Assembly: GCA_003645435.1 (NCBI GenBank)
Contig: QNFD01000107.1
Coordinates: 1 to 8,086, forward strand
Direction of reading: 5' to 3'
From: Gammaproteobacteria bacterium
Lineage (GTDB): Bacteria; Pseudomonadota; Gammaproteobacteria; GCA-001735895
Length of the DNA stretch: 8,086 nucleotides
Shown here: positions 6,284 to 8,086 of the stretch, one piece after another
Position numbering within the stretch: the first letter of the stretch is position 1
How the letters are laid out: the number at the start of each line of letters is the position of its first letter
Translations under genes and position numbers: made by a program
The notes under the pieces: generated by a model
The model's database searches: none
Told to the model about the DNA's origin: nothing
What the model saw: only the letters and a program-made list of their open reading frames with translations

Positions 6284-7577
6284 TATTTTGAGGTTCGGTC
6301 TTATCTTCGCCAGGGGGCGGGATCTGGTCGAGGAAAAGACGGGCGGTTTTCACCATGTTGTTCTTAACCTGCATGATCTCCAGCGGATAATGATTTAACT
6401 TTAGGCTGGTGCCCGCATCGGGAATAAATTCCATGTGTTCGAGGATCAGTCCGTTTAGGGTTCGTGGCCCATCGCTCGGTAAATTAACGTTCAAATGGCG
6501 GTTAATCTCGCGGATATGAGTCGATCCGTCGATTAAATAACTGCCATCGTCGTCCTGGTAGAATGGCTGGTGCAGGGCGGTCGGGTCGGTGGTAAACTCG
6601 CCGACGATTTCCTCCAGTATATCTTCAATCGCTACCAGGCCCTGGATATCCCCATACTCGTCGACGACAAAGCCCATCCGACGCTTGTTCTTGCGAAAAT
6701 TGATGAGTTGGGTAGTGAGCGGAGTACCCTCCGGGATGAAATAACTCTGGCGGGTTAAACGCTCAAGACTATCAGGACTGAAACCATCATCCATTAACAG
6801 GGGCAGTATTTTTCGTAGCTGTGCGATGCCAATTAGATTGTCGATGTTACCCGCGTAGATTGGAATCCTGGTATAGGACATATTCGTGATTTGTTTCAGC
6901 GTATCGCTCCAGTTGTCCTCCAGATCTATGCCGATAATCTCATTTCGAGGGACCATGATGTCATCCACGGTTACTTTTTCGAGGTCGAGGATGCTGAGCA
7001 ACATTTCGCGGTGGGTATCCGGTATTAATCCACTGGTTTCACTCACTGCTACGCGAAGTTCTTCAGAAGTCAGGGCATCGGTAGCCCCGGGTTTCGCGTA
7101 GCCCTGGAATGGGGCGAGCACAAGTCTTGCAAGCCAGTTGATTATCCACACGAATGGCGCCAGCAATCGTGACAGCGGTTTGTAAACATAAGCCGCTGGG
7201 AAGGCAATTTTCTCAGGATGGTTTGCCGCCAGGGTTTTTGGCGTTACTTCGGCAAACAACAACAGGATAATAATTAGAAAACCTGCCGCAATTGCGATGC
7301 CGGCCTCGCCGTACATTCGATAACCGATAAAAGTCGCCAGTTGCGTGATTAAAATATTAATAAAATTGTTACCCAGCAGGATCAGGCTAATCAATTTATC
7401 AGGATCGCTGAGCAGTTCGAGGGCCCGCTTCGCGCCTCCGTGATTCTTATCCGACAGGTGCTTTAAGCGATATCGATTGAGACGCATTAAGCCTGTTTCC
7501 GAACCCGAGAAAAAGGCGGATAACAGGACCAGTACGAATAATATTATAAACAGGATATAGAGAGGAATTTCGTTCAA
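6276..7577 (-). CDS. yfjD: CNNM/CorB-type inner membrane protein (HlyC/CorC family, YfjD-like)
   Basis: Probable magnesium-related transporter of the DUF21-CBS family, close in layout to E. coli YfjD (CorB in Salmonella); 433 residues. Domains: an N-terminal CNNM/DUF21 membrane domain (about 1-195) with hydrophobic segments near 5-23, 62-86, 92-116 and 136-156 and the motifs SGSETG (24-29) and AEVTPKT (109-115); a CBS pair (about 205-330) beginning DDIMVPR (205-211) and ending DEYGDIQGLVAIEDILEEI; and a CorC_HlyC domain (about 335-417), followed by a polar tail. Transport activity is known for some relatives, while others are described as regulators. The start is taken as TTG (7577-7575): no in-frame ATG occurs before residue 31, inside the membrane domain, and a TTG start matches the YfjD N-terminus. 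No Shine-Dalgarno is seen. ypjD ends 31 bases upstream, and the same pair is linked in E. coli. Confidence 0.93.
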   Translation of the reverse strand: MNEIPLYILFIILFVLVLLSAFFSGSETGLMRLNRYRLKHLSDKNHGGAKRALELLSDPDKLISLILLGNNFINILITQLATFIGYRMYGEAGIAIAAGFLIIILLLFAEVTPKTLAANHPEKIAFPAAYVYKPLSRLLAPFVWIINWLARLVLAPFQGYAKPGATDALTSEELRVAVSETSGLIPDTHREMLLSILDLEKVTVDDIMVPRNEIIGIDLEDNWSDTLKQITNMSYTRIPIYAGNIDNLIGIAQLRKILPLLMDDGFSPDSLERLTRQSYFIPEGTPLTTQLINFRKNKRRMGFVVDEYGDIQGLVAIEDILEEIVGEFTTDPTALHQPFYQDDDGSYLIDGSTHIREINRHLNVNLPSDGPRTLNGLILEHMEFIPDAGTSLKLNHYPLEIMQVKNNMVKTARLFLDQIPPPGEDKTEPQNNG

Positions 7578-7608
7578 GGTAGTTGCTGGGATAGTAGTTG
7601 CGAACTAT

Positions 7609-8086
7609 TCAGAGAATGAACTCGAGTACCAGTTTACTGCCGAAATAGGCGAGCATTAAAAAGGCGAAAGCTGAAAGTGCCCAGCGTATAGCGGTTTTTC
7701 CCCGCCAGCCGAATTGAAATCGGCCAAATAACAGAATAGCCAGTATGAACCAGGCCACAATAGATAACACGGTTTTATGTGCCAGGTGTTGAGCGAAAAT
7801 ATCTTCGAGGAACAGGAAACCGGTTAACAAAGACGCGCTCAGGCAGACAAAACCAAATCCCAGGATCTGGAATAGCAGGGTTTCCATGTCGTGCATGGGC
7901 GGCAGGTAGCGAATAAAGCCGCCGGGGTTATGAGTTCGAATTGAATAATCCTGGTAGGCAAGTAGCAGGGCCTGGATTGCACCAAGCATAATCAGGCTAT
8001 AAGCGACAACAGATATCATAATATGTCCTTGCAAGCTGCTGTCACCGCTGATTATTACCGGATCGCTAAAATGAAAGATAGTGAAG
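7609..8086 (-). CDS. ypjD: CcsA-like inner membrane protein YpjD, C-terminal part (5' end outside window)
   Basis: The reading frame is open to the window edge at 8086, so the gene starts beyond it; TTG at 8034-8032 and ATG at 8019-8017 are internal codons, since homologous sequence continues upstream of them. About 159 residues are visible, against about 263 for the full E. coli protein. They match its C-terminal half: a conserved His next to GHIMIS, a membrane segment ending LAYQDY, a loop with LPPMHDMETLLF, a second segment ending TGFLFL, the segment HKTVLSIVAWFILAILLFG, GWRG, and the last segment ending AYFGSKLV. The family resembles the cytochrome c assembly protein CcsA but lies apart from cytochrome maturation genes, and its role is not settled. 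It is followed by yfjD after 31 bases, probably in one transcript. A divergent ffh gene would be expected just outside, from gammaproteobacterial gene order. Confidence 0.9.
   Translation of the reverse strand, partial: FTIFHFSDPVIISGDSSLQGHIMISVVAYSLIMLGAIQALLLAYQDYSIRTHNPGGFIRYLPPMHDMETLLFQILGFGFVCLSASLLTGFLFLEDIFAQHLAHKTVLSIVAWFILAILLFGRFQFGWRGKTAIRWALSAFAFLMLAYFGSKLVLEFIL

Noticed and set aside
1..8086. Mobile element, CRISPR, toxin-antitoxin, defence or biosynthetic novelty
   Set aside because: Every long frame on the coding strands is a recognisable housekeeping family or the single unknown membrane protein. No repeats arrays, integrase, transposase or composition shift were seen.

Overview
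The window reads as ordinary chromosomal housekeeping DNA from a gammaproteobacterium. The evidence is the xseB-ispA-dxs isoprenoid block, the ypjD-yfjD pair as linked in E. coli, and a full-length RadA. All proteins look close to full family length and undamaged, and base composition looks even and moderate throughout. I cannot place the organism below class. I see no mobile element, CRISPR array, tRNA, rRNA, defence locus or other exotic system.

Layout, left to right. Bases 1-600 hold the 3' part of a plus-strand gene for a membrane-anchored protein of unknown function. Everything else is on the minus strand and is transcribed from right to left: the ypjD C-terminal part (from 8086), yfjD/corB (7577), radA (6283), xseB (4843), ispA (4608), dxs (3699) and folE2 (1420). 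The plus-strand gene and folE2 are tail to tail, with one base between their stop codons.

The minus strand seems to be split into transcription units by two sigma70-like promoters that I can point to. One overlaps the radA stop codon and would serve xseB-ispA-dxs. The other lies in the 416-base gap between dxs and folE2, and its -10 box sits inside an inverted repeat that may be an operator. The two genes behind these promoters (xseB, folE2) have recognisable Shine-Dalgarno sequences. The four complete genes with close upstream neighbours (yfjD, radA, ispA, dxs) do not, which suggests translational coupling; two of these junctions overlap (8 and 11 bases) and two have short gaps (3 and 31 bases).

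Functionally, dxs makes the isoprenoid precursor DXP and ispA condenses C5 units to farnesyl diphosphate, so the two encode an early and a late step of one pathway. xseB is the small subunit of exonuclease VII and radA a branch-migration ATPase of recombination, so both belong to DNA maintenance. yfjD and ypjD encode inner-membrane proteins (a CNNM/CorB-type protein and a CcsA-like protein). folE2 makes dihydroneopterin triphosphate from GTP for folate or queuosine synthesis. The features most worth a second look are small regulatory ones, mainly in the dxs-folE2 gap.
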